64,000 nucleotides of DNA. It comes from Pyropia haitanensis. Lineage: Eukaryota > Rhodophyta > Bangiophyceae > Bangiales > Bangiaceae. Location: NCBI GenBank assembly GCA_008729055.1, contig SDUX01000002.1:1660066-1724065 (forward strand), read 5' to 3'. This document shows, piece by piece, positions 12,102 to 23,408 of the stretch; the stretch's first letter is position 1, and each line of letters begins with the position of its first letter. The notes under the pieces were generated by a model, which saw only the letters and a program-made list of their open reading frames with translations, had not been told where the DNA came from and ran no database searches. Made by a program: the position numbers and the translations under genes.

Positions 12102-12691
12102 GGCGCCGACAGCAGCATGGGAAGGGGGGATTGGGGGGCGGGAATTGAGGGTGGGGGGGGGAGGATGGTGTGGCTTTGTGCTCTGGAGCTGTTGCAACTG
12201 GTCTTCCTGCTGGTTTGTTGGCGGGCGCGGGGGGAAGGGGGTGACGAGCGCTGCCAGGACGTGCTCGCCGCCTCTGGTTGCCAGCGGCAGCGCGTGGCTG
12301 CGTGACTTGCACCTTGCCGCCGGTCGTGTCGCGGCGACGGCGTCGATGGTGGCGCCGGTGGCCCCCACTCTATGAGGACGGCGTGTCGATACCCCGTAGC
12401 AGCCAGCGGGCGGCGTCACGTCCGTGTGGGCGTCGGCGGTGCAAGTGGGTTGCGAGGGGCGGCGGGGGGGCGCTCACTGCCCCAATCCTATTCATGCTCT
12501 CTTGCCCTGACCCCATGCGCGCGCACAGGCGATGGTCCTTGCCGGTTTGCGCTGCGCCTTGCGGGACGCCCGTCGCCGGGGGGGTGCAGGTGCTTCGTGG
12601 GCCGCTAGGATGGCGGCACGCGGGCCGCCGTGCCCCGTCGACCACCGTGGTGGCGCGTACCGCGGCGGTGGCGGCGGCAGCGACGGCGGTG

Positions 12692-12722
<31 letters not shown>

Positions 12723-13291
12723 CGGTGGCGGCGGTGGCGGTGGTGGTGGTGGCGGTGGTGGTGGGCTGTCGTAGGTTGGCGGGTGTGGGCTGGGGGAAGG
12801 GGGGGGCTTCTCGCGCTGTCGGCGGACTGGGTGGCCGCCCCGCCGCCGGAGCAGGGGCGTATCGCGGGTGGCAGGCGCGTGCCGGCGACGGCCCGGGGTG
12901 GCAAGGGGGGGCAAGCGGGGGGGCGAGGCTCACCGCCGCCCGTCCGTTTGCTGTTTTTTTTCGGGGGCTAGGGTCTTTCTCTTCCCCTCCGTCCTCTGAA
13001 GGTGTGTGGGCACCGCTCAACGTCGTAGCGACTGGCCGCCATCGCTGGCGGGGATCGCGGCGGCGGGAGCCGCCCGCGGCGGACCCACGGGCGGGGGTGG
13101 TGGCCACGGGAGCGGCGGCGACGGCGCGGCCCGGCGCGGCCACCCGCGCGCTCCCGCACTCGCAGCCGCAGCGGCGGTGCACGCCTCCGTCTTGGAACTG
13201 TCATACCGCGCCCGTTCATTATAGACTAGCCCGCGTCCACGCTCCCCAATCCCCCCCCACCCCCCTCACGACGCCAACCCCCCGAGCCCGG
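12102..13291. other. Spacer between MED11-like and Hint genes
   Basis: Tail-to-tail spacer. It contains a GGC/GGT triplet tract around 12660-12765 that reads as poly-Gly on one strand, a short T run near 12953-12960, and no recognisable coding sequence. Confidence 0.4.
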
Positions 13292-13318
13292 TCACGACCT
13301 CCCCATGCGGGGGTCAAC

Positions 13319-13349
<31 letters not shown>

Positions 13350-15223
13350 GTGTGCCCCTGCCAAGCGTCTGGCCACAGGGGGCGGCGGCTTGCCCTCGCC
13401 ACGAGCCACCGACCGGCGGTCGCCACGGCGGCGGCGGCGGCGGCCCCCCCCCACCCCCTCGACCTCCACACGGGGGCGGGCGGCGTGCTCCCCCCCCCGC
13501 CAAACCCAGCCGCCGCCGCGGCGGCGCGGAGCACCCGCAGCGCGGCGTGGCCCGCCGCGCGGCGGACCCCCCCGCCGCGCGTCCACTGGCTGACGACCAC
13601 CCCCCCCACGACGAGCGTCTCCCCCGCGGTGGTGTGGAACGAGTAGAGGCCCACGCCGCAGCGCCGCGCCACCGCCGTAACAGTCGAGGGGGAGGCCGCC
13701 CCGGCACCCCCGCCGACCACCACCCCCACCACGTCCCCCACCGCCACGTCCCGGGCGGGCGTCAGCACCGCCGCGGCGGCCACGCCCACCGGCACCAGGT
13801 GGCCGCCGGTCAGCGTCACGGCCGGCCCCGCCGCGGTGGTGAGCGTCACAAAGTTGCACGACCGCGCGGTCGGGTGCGCGTGCGTCCACACGAGGAGGGG
13901 CGAGCCGCCGTCGCCGCCGGCGGGTGCGTCGGGCGTGGCGACGCGCGTGCCCCAGCCGAGGTCCGCGGCGCGCGCCACGCCGCCGCCGGCGGCCAGCGCC
14001 ACGGCCGCGTCGGCGGGGAAGCACTCGGGGTCGCCGTCGCTGCCGTTGTCACCGCTGCCATCGATGTCGGCCGGCGTGGCCGTCGGCGTGCTACTCGCCG
14101 CGGGGTCATCGACGGCCGCGGGGGCGGGCCCGGTGGTGCGCTCCCCGCCGGCCGGCGGCAGCGTGACGACTGTGCCGGGCGGCGGCGGCGCGTCTGGGTC
14201 GGCCGGGTCTGCCGGTGGCAGCGCCGGCGGCGGCAGCGCCGGCGGCGGCGCCGCGTCGGACCAGTTGCCCGCCGACGCCGAGTCCACGTACGTGCACACC
14301 CCCCCCGTGGCCGCACCCTCCGCGTCCTCCCCCTCCCCGCCCCCGACGTACCACACGCTGGCCTTGACGCCCGGCGGGATAGCCACCCCCGCGCCCGGCA
14401 GCTCGAGCGGCGCCGCCGCCGCCGCGCCGCCGCCGTTGCCATCGTCCACAGCCGGTGGCGTAAACACCCAGTAGCTCACCCCCGACAGCGCCCACACGCC
14501 ACACCGCAGGTCGCCCGTGGTGCCCCCCCGGTAGTACCCCCCCCCCGCCGCGTCGAGCGCGGCCTCGACGGCCGCCACGCCCGGCGGCCCCCCCCCCGCC
14601 TCGACGCCACTCGCGTTAAAGCCGTCGCGGCTATTGACGAGCGTCACGCGGGTGCCCGGCGCGGACACCGCCTCCGCCGCCGCCGCCGCCGCGCACGCGT
14701 CGTCGCCGTCGAGGCACACCCGCGGCACCGCGCACGACGCGCCGTCGGCGGTCATCCAGCGGGGCAGCAGCAGCACCCCCGCCGCGGCGCCGCCAGTCAC
14801 ATTCGCCACCGCCTCGCTGTCGGTGACCGACAGCCGCGGCGGGCACCCGCGGGGGGCGTCGGTCGCATCGGCCGCGTCCCCGCCGTCGTCGTCGTCGCCG
14901 CCGCCCGCGCCGCCGCTGCTGCCGCCGCCGCCGCCGCCGCCGCCAATGCGTACGTACGAGTCGATAAAGTAGGAGCGGTCCCAGTCCCGGACGGTGGGGG
15001 ACAGGCTGCCCGACGCGGCGGCGGCGGCGGCAGCGGCGGCGGCGGCAGGGACGGGGGCGGACGCAGGGGGCGGCCGCCGCGGCGGGAGCGCCGCGACGGC
15101 GGCGCGGGCGCCCGCGGCGGCCGCCACCGCCACGAGCGCGGCGAGGAGGGGGTGCGCACGCGCGGGGGCGGCCGGGCGGGACCGGCGGCGCACGCCGCCG
15201 CCGCGGCCGCCGGGCCGCCGCAT
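13292..15223 (-). CDS. Hint (Hedgehog/hog-type) autoprocessing domain protein, 643 aa
   Basis: A secreted or membrane-anchored protein with a C-terminal Hint domain, the self-splicing fold of Hedgehog and inteins. ATG at 15221-15223 gives a basic N-terminus followed by a hydrophobic stretch (residues ~27-50), a signal peptide or signal anchor. Residues ~80-390 form the presumed ectodomain with several Cys and Asn-Xaa-Ser/Thr sites. The Hint domain begins at Cys401 (ECFPADA), continues with LLVWTHAH, the TxxH block in LTGGHLVPV and ARDVAVGDVVG, and ends with GLYSFHTTAGETLVVGG and VVSQW. These match hog blocks in order. The residue before the nucleophilic Cys is Glu rather than the Gly usual in animal Hedgehog. 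About 90 low-complexity residues follow. What is cleaved or ligated is unknown. Frame intact throughout; start chosen as the ATG directly before the hydrophobic segment. Confidence 0.8.
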
Positions 15224-16422
15224 CGTGTGGCCGCCGCACCAACCAACGCAGACGACAACGGGGGACAGAGAGGGGGGGGGTGGGGTGAGGGGGGGGGGGG
15301 GGGGAAGGACGGGCACGCTACCGGGCTACTACCGGCTGGCAGGGACGACGTTGTCCAGGACGGAGGCGGCCCGGGGGGGTGAAACGCCCGACACGGCAAT
15401 GGCGGTGGGGGTTGGGCGGCCGCGGCGGCGGGGCGGCGGCCAAAAGGAAAGCCGAGGCGCGGCGGCGGCGGCGACGCACTGGCGGGCGGGGAGCGGCGGC
15501 GGCGGCGGGCTAAAGAGGCTAGCGCCCGCCGCGTCGCTCGCCGCCCGCCCCTCCCCCAGCTCACCCGCCCATCCGCCTGGCCGCCACCGCGGCGGCGGCC
15601 GGCCGCGGCGCGTCTGCCGGCCCGTGCGGCGGCGGCGGCCGGCCGGCGGCGGCCGCAACGGCCGCGCGCTCGTGCACGGTGGGGGGGGGTGGCGCGCAGC
15701 GCGGCGGTCAAAGCAAGGGGGGGGGGGGGGGGGGGGGTGGTCGGCCGTCCCCCCCCCGAGCGGCGCACCCGCAGCTCCCGCCCCCCCCCATGCGCACGCG
15801 CCAGTCTGCCGTCACACCGGGAGCACGTCAGTGGCGGGGGGGGGGGGGATGAGGGGGGGAGCGAGACGGCGGGCGCGGTGATGCCGCGCCAAAGGGCGGG
15901 CAGGGGGGGGGGGGGGGGGGGGGGTAGGTAGCCTTGTGTGGGTCGTGAGTGCGGACATCCACCGGCGTCGCCCCCTCCTCCTTCCCCCCCCCGTCGCCGC
16001 CGCCACCCATTCTCATCCCCGGGAGCGTGTGGGGGGGGGATTGGGGGGGGGCAGCGACAACGTTTGCTTGGCGGTGGGGCCGCTGCAAGGGTAGGTAGCG
16101 GCGGGGGGGGGGGGGGGGGGGGCACCCGCCGCACGCCAGCGCCGTGCCGCGCCGCGCACGACCCGTCGTTGGCCGACGGGGCACCCGCCGCACGGGCGGT
16201 CCACCCCAGGGGGCGCCGCACGGGCGGTGCACCCCAGGGGGCGCCGCCCGCGGGGGGGGCGGGGGGGGGCACGCCGCGTCAACGGCGCTGCCGCGGCCCG
16301 CCGCGGCGCGCGGCGGCGCCACGACCAACGCCGCCAGCGCGGGTGTAAATGCGCGGCGTGGCGGCCGCGGCGGCGGCGGCGGCGGCGGCGGCACCGTCTG
16401 GACGGGAGCGAGCCGCCGCGGC

Positions 16423-16469
<47 letters not shown>

Positions 16470-16776
16470 AGCGTGCCCCGACCGGGGCCGCGCGTCCCAC
16501 ACTGGCTGTCGACGGCCGGGCGGCGTGGCGGGCGGGCCGGCCGCGGCCGATCGGCGACGCCGCGTCGCCCCCCCCCGCGCGCCGCGGCGGCCGTGGGGCA
16601 CCGCCGGCCAGCCGCGGCGGGGCGGGCGGGCAGCCGGCCGCGGCGGCTGGGCCGGCCCAGCGCGCGACGGTCGCGCGGCGGGGACCCACACGGCTGGCGG
16701 CCACCGCGCGTGGCGGTGCCAGTCTGGGCGCTCTGCCCGCACCCACCCCGTGCTTGCGGCACCGGAGGTGGCCGGT

Positions 16777-16811
<35 letters not shown>

Positions 16812-17065
16812 GGAGGCGGACGGGGTGGAGGGGGAGGGTGGGCAGCAGGCAGACGGCGCCCACGTCTCGGCCGCGGTCGCCGCCCACCGTGGCAGTGTCA
16901 GGGGTTGGCCGTGGGGCGGGCACGCAGCCTTGCGTGCGCGCGTCTGCCGTCTGTTGCCATCGGCGGCCGCGGCGCGTCCGCCTCGCGCCGGGCCCCCCTC
17001 AGTGTAATGCGAGGTGGTCGTGGCCACCGAGCGACCGGGGCGGCGTTCGCGCCGCTGCGCACGGA
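15224..17065. other. GC-rich spacer with very long poly-G tracts
   Basis: No gene recognised. G runs occur at about 15718-15737, 15903-15924, 16102-16122 and, the longest, 16777-16810. CGG/CCG triplet blocks at 16360-16470 give poly-Ala, poly-Arg or poly-Gly frames on both strands, which is a composition effect. Confidence 0.45.
16777..16810. repeat. Poly-G tract, 34 bases
   Basis: The longest mononucleotide run that I found in the window, 34 uninterrupted G on the plus strand, in intergenic sequence about 250 bp left of the terminal-repeat element. Confidence 0.9.
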
Positions 17066-17102
17066 TCCTTGTTCCGGGATCCACTTCAAGAGCTCATCAA
17101 GC
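17066..17102 (+). repeat. Left terminal inverted repeat (37 bp)
   Basis: Starts TCCTTGTTCCGGGATCC and ends AGCTCATCAAGC. Pairs with 18421-18457 with one mismatch (C versus G at the ninth position). Confidence 0.85.
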
Positions 17103-18420
17103 GCAGAACCTTGCAGATAACTGGATAAGTAGCCTACTACTCGACCCCGCCTGGAGGCCCCGTTATGGCCGGTGTTTTGATGAGATCTTGAAAACCCTGG
17201 ATAACGGGGTCTATCCAGACGCCGTCCACGACGTACGAGGTACCATCAGGTGCCCCAGAGAGCGGGCTACGCAGAGGGGTATAGAAGAGCCTATGCCGAG
17301 GTTGTGTGGAGAAATTATCACAGAAATTCAACCTAAATTCAAGAGGCTCTTCCCCGAGGTGGCGCCCCGCTAATTTCTTGAAGAGCTCCTGATCGCGGCA
17401 CTCTAGTACAAGTATGGCCCGAACCGCCGTTTTCGAACGCTCTTTTGAACAAACAGAAGGGGTTTATCGACCCTAGACGGGGCACTTGCGAAGCTCTAGG
17501 GAGTTGATCTCGCACGACGCATCCTGTATCTCGCTTGTCTGGCGCGTCTATGTGGACTGCTTTCGTCGATTGTAGAGAGAAGTACACAGGCCCGCTGTCT
17601 GGTGCCTGGTCCCGCAACGCCTAATGGCATGTGTCGCGACGTGTGTTGCAGCAGCGCCAACTTCAATCCGCAGCGTGTGACTACGGCAGGCCCTGCCGGC
17701 CCCGTCGGCGGGGCGACCTGCATCCGGAGCAGTTCGGGGTCTCCAGATTACCCCTGATGGGGCTACGTCTGTGCGGGCCGGGAGGAGGTATATGTCGAAG
17801 GGGACGCCAACACACCTGAGGAGCTACCTCGGCTCTCGCTCATGGCTTGAGGGGCCGCGGCGCCATGCGAAACTGTACATGAACAGCTATGAAGAAGCAA
17901 TAAACTACACTGTGTGAACAACCGCCGCGGTACATCGGACCACCAGGGCGACTTGCCTCGTCCGCACGCTCTCGGCCGCCCCGCGATACACCACGACGTG
18001 TTTGTGAGTCTGGTCGCACTACAGGACAAAGGCTTGAGTGTGCGTCCGCCGCACAAAAACAGCTCAAGCATGGTCATTTCGACCCTAATCGTGCCGGACA
18101 ACATGCCCGCCTCGTTGCTACCATTGGTGATGACTCGAGCACGCGACTCAGGTCACGGATGCGGCCGCGTCGTGTCGTTCTTCCCCGGTTCCATCGGACG
18201 TCTCGCCCCCATGAGGACTGCCAAGCGGAATCAACTAGAGTTGGAATGTAATGATACGTTCCTTGGCGAATGTGGTACTCGACGTTAATGTCGTAATTCC
18301 TTGCAGTTCTGTTGCTACTCAGTGTACAGATCGGAACCTAATCTGGCCGTGTCGGGCCGCGTGCGGCAGCTTGATGCGACCTTGAATTTCCTGAACGAGG
18401 GTCCTCTTCAAGCCGATCTG

Positions 18421-18457
18421 GCTTGATGAGCTCTTGAAGTGGATCCCGCAACAAGGA
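18421..18457 (-). repeat. Right terminal inverted repeat (37 bp)
   Basis: Inverted copy of 17066-17102, ending AACAAGGA on the plus strand. The flanking composition becomes GC-rich immediately beyond it. Confidence 0.85.
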
Positions 18458-21400
18458 GCACTTCGCTAGCTAGTGGGTGGGGGGGGTGTGCCGCCGTCGC
18501 GGCTGGCCGGCAGCCGCGGCCGCTGCCGGCGGCGCCCCGTCCGCCAGTGTGGACACGGGTCGAGTCTGCCGTTGGCCCCGCGGCGGCGGCGGCGGCGGCG
18601 GCTGGCCGTGGGGCGGCAGGCCCGGCGCCACGGCTGTGGGGGGTCAGCCGCTGCCGGTGGATCTGCCCGCCTCCATCCTCGGCCGCTCGGCGACGGCCAT
18701 CGGGCGGTCGCGGTCGCTGGGCCACGGGGGGGGGGGGGCGTTCAGGGCGGGGGTGCCAGCGATCTGTGGGGGGACGGCGGCATGCGTGGGGGACGCGCGG
18801 CGGGGACGGCGGCGGGGGTCCCCCGCTGCGCGTCGCGAAGCCACCGATGGGTGGCCAGCCGCGGCCTGCCGGGCGGGCGGCGCGGCCGCCCCGCCGGCCG
18901 CCGACGGTCCACTCCGCGTGTGCGGCGCGCGGCGCGGGTCGGGTGTGGCCGCGCGCATGTGCGTCCATGCGGGGGGGGGATGGGGGCGCCGCTGCGGGTG
19001 AATTGACGCTGTCTGGCGCCCGGGCGGGGGAGGGGGGGGGGGAGGGGGGGGGGGGCGTTGGATGGCCAGGCGCGCGCGGACGCGCTCGCCGAGGGGGCAA
19101 CGGCCGGCGGCCGGCGTGGCGCCGCGTGGGCAAACCCGCGGCGGAGCCGCGGCGCTCATCATCGTCGTTGGGTTGGACGACGCGCCCGGCAGCCGCCCTT
19201 CTCCACGGGCCGCGGCCGCGGCCAAGGCGGATTCGCGCTGGGGGTGGTGGTGCGTGCGGCCGGCCCGTGCCTGACCTCGGGGCGGGCGGGCCTTTGGCGC
19301 GTGAGGCGGGCTGGCAGCGGGTGCGCCCCACCACCCTCTGCGCGTAGCGCTGCGTCTCCCTCGCCCGCCTTCACCACGGCCGCGGCCACTGCCGCTGGCA
19401 CTGCGGGCGTGCAAGGTGCACTGCTCCTGCCGGCCTTCACTTGGCATGGACGCGGACGGCCGGTGCGACGGCGGGTGGGGCGCGGCGAGAGGCGGTGGGG
19501 GGGCGCGGGGTCGTTGGCAACAGCGGCCGCGGTGCGGCCGCAGCATCGGGGAGACCGCGCACCTCCCTCCCGTCCGCGGCTTCGAGGGGAGTGCGGAGCC
19601 AACGTCAGCGGGAAGGCCTCGTCGCTGGTCGCCGCGGGCACCGCGGACGGGATCCCGTCTGCCCCGTTTCCCCTCGACGCGCCGCGCGCAGCGCGCTGGC
19701 GCGACCGTGTCGTGGGGAGGCGGACGGGCGGGCAGGCGGGCGGGCGGGCTGGCGGGCTGGCGGGCGCGGGGGGGGGGGGGGGCGGGTGGCTGGCGACGGT
19801 GCACCCGCCCCCTGCCCCGCCCGCCGCCTTTGCCGTCGCCGTCGACCTGGTGGCCGCCGCTGTCGTCACTGCCATCGTCGTTGTCGCCGCCGCTGCTGCT
19901 GCCGCCGCCGCCGCCCCTGCGCGCCATGAGCACGGCGTTGACGGCGGCGGGAGGGCAGTGCGGGGAGGGGGGGCGGTGAGGAGCACGGCGCGGCCACAGT
20001 GGTCGACGAACTTGGGCGGCAAGAGGGAGTGGACTGGGGAGGGGGTGGGGCGTAGAAAGCGGCACAGACAATGCACACAGCGTAGCGGGGAGCCGGTTCG
20101 GCCATGTTCATAGGGGAGGCAGAGGACGCGAACACAACCTCTCCCACCCGCGGCACCGGCAGTCTGGGCCGGTGGGTGGGGGGCACCCCCCCGGACTGGT
20201 CGATGAGGTAGCGACGGCACACCCTTACGCCGCGGCGGGTGGGGCGTCACCCTCCCCCCTCAAGCTTCCTACCGGAGGGACAAGGGAATGGACAGTGGCC
20301 CCAAGCCGCCCGTCACGCTAATAATCACGGGGGAAACACCGAGGGTCCCTCTGGCGACAACCCCCGGCGCGGGGGAAAGGGCGCCGAACCGGCAAGGGAC
20401 CCCACCGTGGCGCCGCCGGTGGGCGCCCGTAGGGATGGCGGCGACCTTGCAGCGGTCGGCAGCACCGGCACCCGTCGGAGGGGTAGGGGTCGCGACAGCG
20501 ACGGCGGCGGCTGCCATGCCCATCCGTCATGGGGGGGCGTTTCCTCGCCGCCCCTCCGTGTCCGTTGCCTCTCCAATAGAAAAACGGCAGCCAGTCGGTA
20601 TGCATAGGGTGGCAGGCGGTGCCAATGGTGGCGACGACCCGTCGAGCGTGTGGTGACGCGGTCTCTGCCGCGGCAGCGGCGGGAGGATCCGCACAGATCG
20701 GGGGTCCAAGCTTCGGTCCATGCAAAACTCCTAAACGTAGCGCGCAGCACGATCTGGCTAAACGTTCGGAAATGACTGGACTGCAGCAAAATTCAGTTCT
20801 AACTGTCTAGATTGAGCGTCTTCCGGTGACGTTACTTTTCTCAACCAAAGGCTTCGCCTATTTCAGAAACCATCGCAGAACAGTTTCGTGCGGACGTACT
20901 TGGTATGTAGCAATTAATTATGGCTTCTGCCGGTCATCGGCGTCCCCCATCTCCTCGCACTTGCACAGCGCCACGTCCCCTACCTCTGCCTCCAGCCCTG
21001 TCTGCTACTCCACCCCGACATCTTCCATTATCGTTGTTGACGTGACAAGGTCGGTGCAGACTGCAGCAGCGAGGTGGTATCTGGCCACGACCACCCTCTG
21101 TGCATGAGCTGTTGCGAGAGGGGGCGGGGTCCAGCTCACCTCGCGGTTCGCGGCCACCATCGACGACAATATCATCACAGCTGCCATCACTATTACTACT
21201 GTGCGTCTCGCAAAAAGTGGACGTGTCGACATCATGAAGAGGCCCCTCTCATTGGCTCAGACGGCGATTCTGCATGAATTTTCGACAACATCAATATCCA
21301 CTTTTGTGGGATGCACTATATAGTGGCTGCTGCTGGGCAGGTCTACTCCCCCTCCCGCCTCTGTGCCGTCTCGCTCACAGCGAGCTCTCACCAATCTTTA

Positions 21401-22151
21401 TGGCACGGTGACAACGACGTGGCCATCCAAACGGAGTGATATGCGGGTATTCTGCCGCTCCATAGCAGCTGGAGGGAGAGCCGCGCGCGGTGGCAAAGGC
21501 AGAGCCGTTTGTTGGACCGGCACCGACCAAGACAGGCGGATCTACGTCCGTGCCGCACGCCTTGGTTGACAAGGAGTCGTCACGTGCAATTGAGGATCGG
21601 TCTCTTAACAAGTTGAACGCCAAAGATGTGCAATTTTTACGGAGGAACGTTGGATGTCGAAAAGTGGCGAAGAGCGGCCATTGTCCAGATACTCGGCTTT
21701 GTACAATTGGCCTGTATACTCGTGTCTCCACAAAAATAGCCACAGATGGGATCCCGTGGACGGAGCCCACCAACATGCCTTCGGCTTGCGTCCCACCCAC
21801 CAAGCGTCCCACACACCGTGCCCCCAGCCACCCCCCCGGCGGCGCCCTCCACGCCACACCGCTTCTCCCCCCCCACCTGTCCATCGCGCTCATCTCCCCC
21901 TCCCCGCCAACCGCGTCTCGGCGACGGCGGCTCCCTCGTCGCCCCAACCCCCGCACGTGGCTGCTGCTCAGTCACACTCATCCCTGCGCAGCCACCCCTT
22001 CCCACCCCCCCAACGGCCGCGGCGGCGGGACACAGCGCCCCATATGGCGGTCCGCACCTGTTTCCTCCCCCCCCCCACCCTCCTGGGTCATGGCGGTGCC
22101 GGCGGCGTCGGCCGCGGCGCTGACAGCAGCCGGCGCCGCCGCGGGCTCGTC
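18458..22151. other. Spacer before the sulfurtransferase gene
   Basis: From 18458 to about 20690 the sequence is GC-rich low complexity with no defendable gene. From about 20700 to 21780 it is distinctly less GC-rich, contains a 12-base perfect palindrome with a TATATA centre at 21314-21325, and probably includes the promoter and leader of the gene that starts at 22152. One open frame at 21490-21650 has ordinary amino-acid composition but no recognisable family. Confidence 0.4.
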
Positions 22152-23136
22152 ATGAGTTCCTCCTCCGCCCCCTCCTCCACGCCGCCCCCCACCCCCCCGC
22201 CTCGTGCGCTGCTCGTCAGCCCCGCATGGCTGGCGGCGGCTCTCGCCTCCCCCACCCCCCCCGCGGTCGTCGACACGCGCGGGGCGGTGCGCAAAGTCAG
22301 CACCACCCCGCACCCCGACGGCGACGGCCGGGTGGACGTGTCGGTCGCCTACACGGCCGCGGCGGGCGCGTACGCGGCGGCGGCCATCCCGTCGGCAGCC
22401 TTCCTCGACTGGACGGTGGATGTGGGCGCCCGGGGGGGGGTGGGGCTGCCGCGCGCCGACGCGGAGGCGCTGCTCGCATCGGCGGGGGTGACGCGGGCCA
22501 CGGATGGCGGCGGCGGCGGTGGGGGCGGGGGTGTCGCCGACGAGGTGCGGGCGGTGGCCTATGACGATGGCGCCATGCTCTTTGCGACGCGCCTGTGGTG
22601 GGCGGCCACCCGCCTCGGCATCCCGGGCGTGGCGGTGCTCGACGGCGGGTGGGCGGCGTGGACCGCCGCGGGCCTCCCCACCGAGCCGGGCCGCGGCGCC
22701 GTGGCGGCGGCGCCGGCGGGTGCCGCCCCCGCCCCTGCCCGCCCGCCTCTGCCCACCACCACCACCGCGGCAGACGCCGCCGCGGCCGACGCGGCGGCCG
22801 CCGCCCTCCCCCTCCTCACCGCCGCCGACGTTGCGGCGGGCCTGGCCGACGCCCCCCCCCCGACCGGCACCCCCTCCCCCCCCGCCGGTTGCTCATCGAC
22901 GCGCGCAGCGCGGCGCAGTACGCGGGTCGGGAGCGCCGCGGCCCGCGCGCTGGCGCCATCCCGGGCGCGGTCAGCCTGCCCTACCGGTCCCTGCTGGCGG
23001 CCGGCGGGGTCGGCCTCGCCGCCCCGCCGGCGCTGCGCGCCGCGTTTACGGCCGCGGGCGTGGCGCCGCCGCCGCCGCCAGAGGCGGAGCGCGAGGGGGG
23101 GGAAGGGGGGCGGCCGAGCGCGCAGCGGCTGGCGCC

Positions 23137-23171
<35 letters not shown>

Positions 23172-23325
23172 CGAGCTGGGCGTCTACTGCAATGGCGGCG
23201 TCGCGTCGACGGTGGTGATCTTTTGCTGGGCGCTCCTGGGGGGGGGGGGGGCGGCCAACTATGGGGGGAGCTGGAACGAGTGGGGCGCCCGCCGCGACCT
23301 GCCCATCGTCCGGGGGTGGGAGTAG
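22152..23325 (+). CDS. Tandem-rhodanese sulfurtransferase (3-mercaptopyruvate/thiosulfate sulfurtransferase); two frame breaks
   Basis: Transfers sulfur from mercaptopyruvate or thiosulfate to an acceptor through a cysteine persulfide. Domain 1, structural and inactive, is read from 22152: VSPAWLAAAL, VVDTRG, IPSAAFLDW, and the degenerate site VAYDDGAMLFATRLWW with Asp replacing the catalytic Cys, then VLDGGWAAWTAAGLP. Domain 2 continues in a second frame (LLIDARSAAQYAG, GAIPGAVSLPY) and ends in a third with the active-site loop VYCNGGVAST (Cys codon 23188-23190) and the C-terminal GSWNEWGARRDLP, typical of the family. Frame changes fall within C runs at 22852-22861 or 22876-22883 and a G run at 23095-23102. 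ATG 22152 has G at -3. An in-frame ATG at 22044 would add a basic, presequence-like N-terminus. Stop TAG 23323-23325 lies 83 bp from the MoaC stop on the other strand. Confidence 0.85.
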
Positions 23326-23408
23326 GGCCAGGTGGCCGGGGGGGGAGACGGCGCGGGGGGGGCCGCGCGCAGCCGGGGTGGCCAGAGCGAGGCGACCGCC
23401 CCCCGCCC

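Larger units (their letters stand above)
17066..18457. mobile_element. 1.4-kb element with 37-bp terminal inverted repeats (non-autonomous DNA transposon)
   Basis: The 37 bases at 17066-17102 and the reverse complement of 18421-18457 agree at 36 positions. The interior is much less GC-rich than its surroundings, with an abrupt change at both ends, which supports insertion of foreign-composition DNA. Interior frames are short. One plus-strand frame (about 17100-17373) reads as ordinary-looking protein with motifs such as RPRYGRCFDEIL and LCGEIITEIQPKF, and another piece lies at 17914-18288, but I recognise no transposase and no DDE or DDD arrangement. A clean target-site duplication is not evident: GCAC occurs just outside each end but offset by three bases on the left. 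Best read as a non-autonomous or decayed cut-and-paste element. Confidence 0.75.

Noticed and set aside
16227..17128. Several 250-300 codon plus-strand frames ending inside the terminal-repeat element
   Set aside because: They run across a G34 tract and the element boundary, which a host gene would not, and show no domain.
17066..18457. Autonomous transposon with an intact transposase
   Set aside because: No frame longer than about 120 codons inside and no recognisable catalytic motif.
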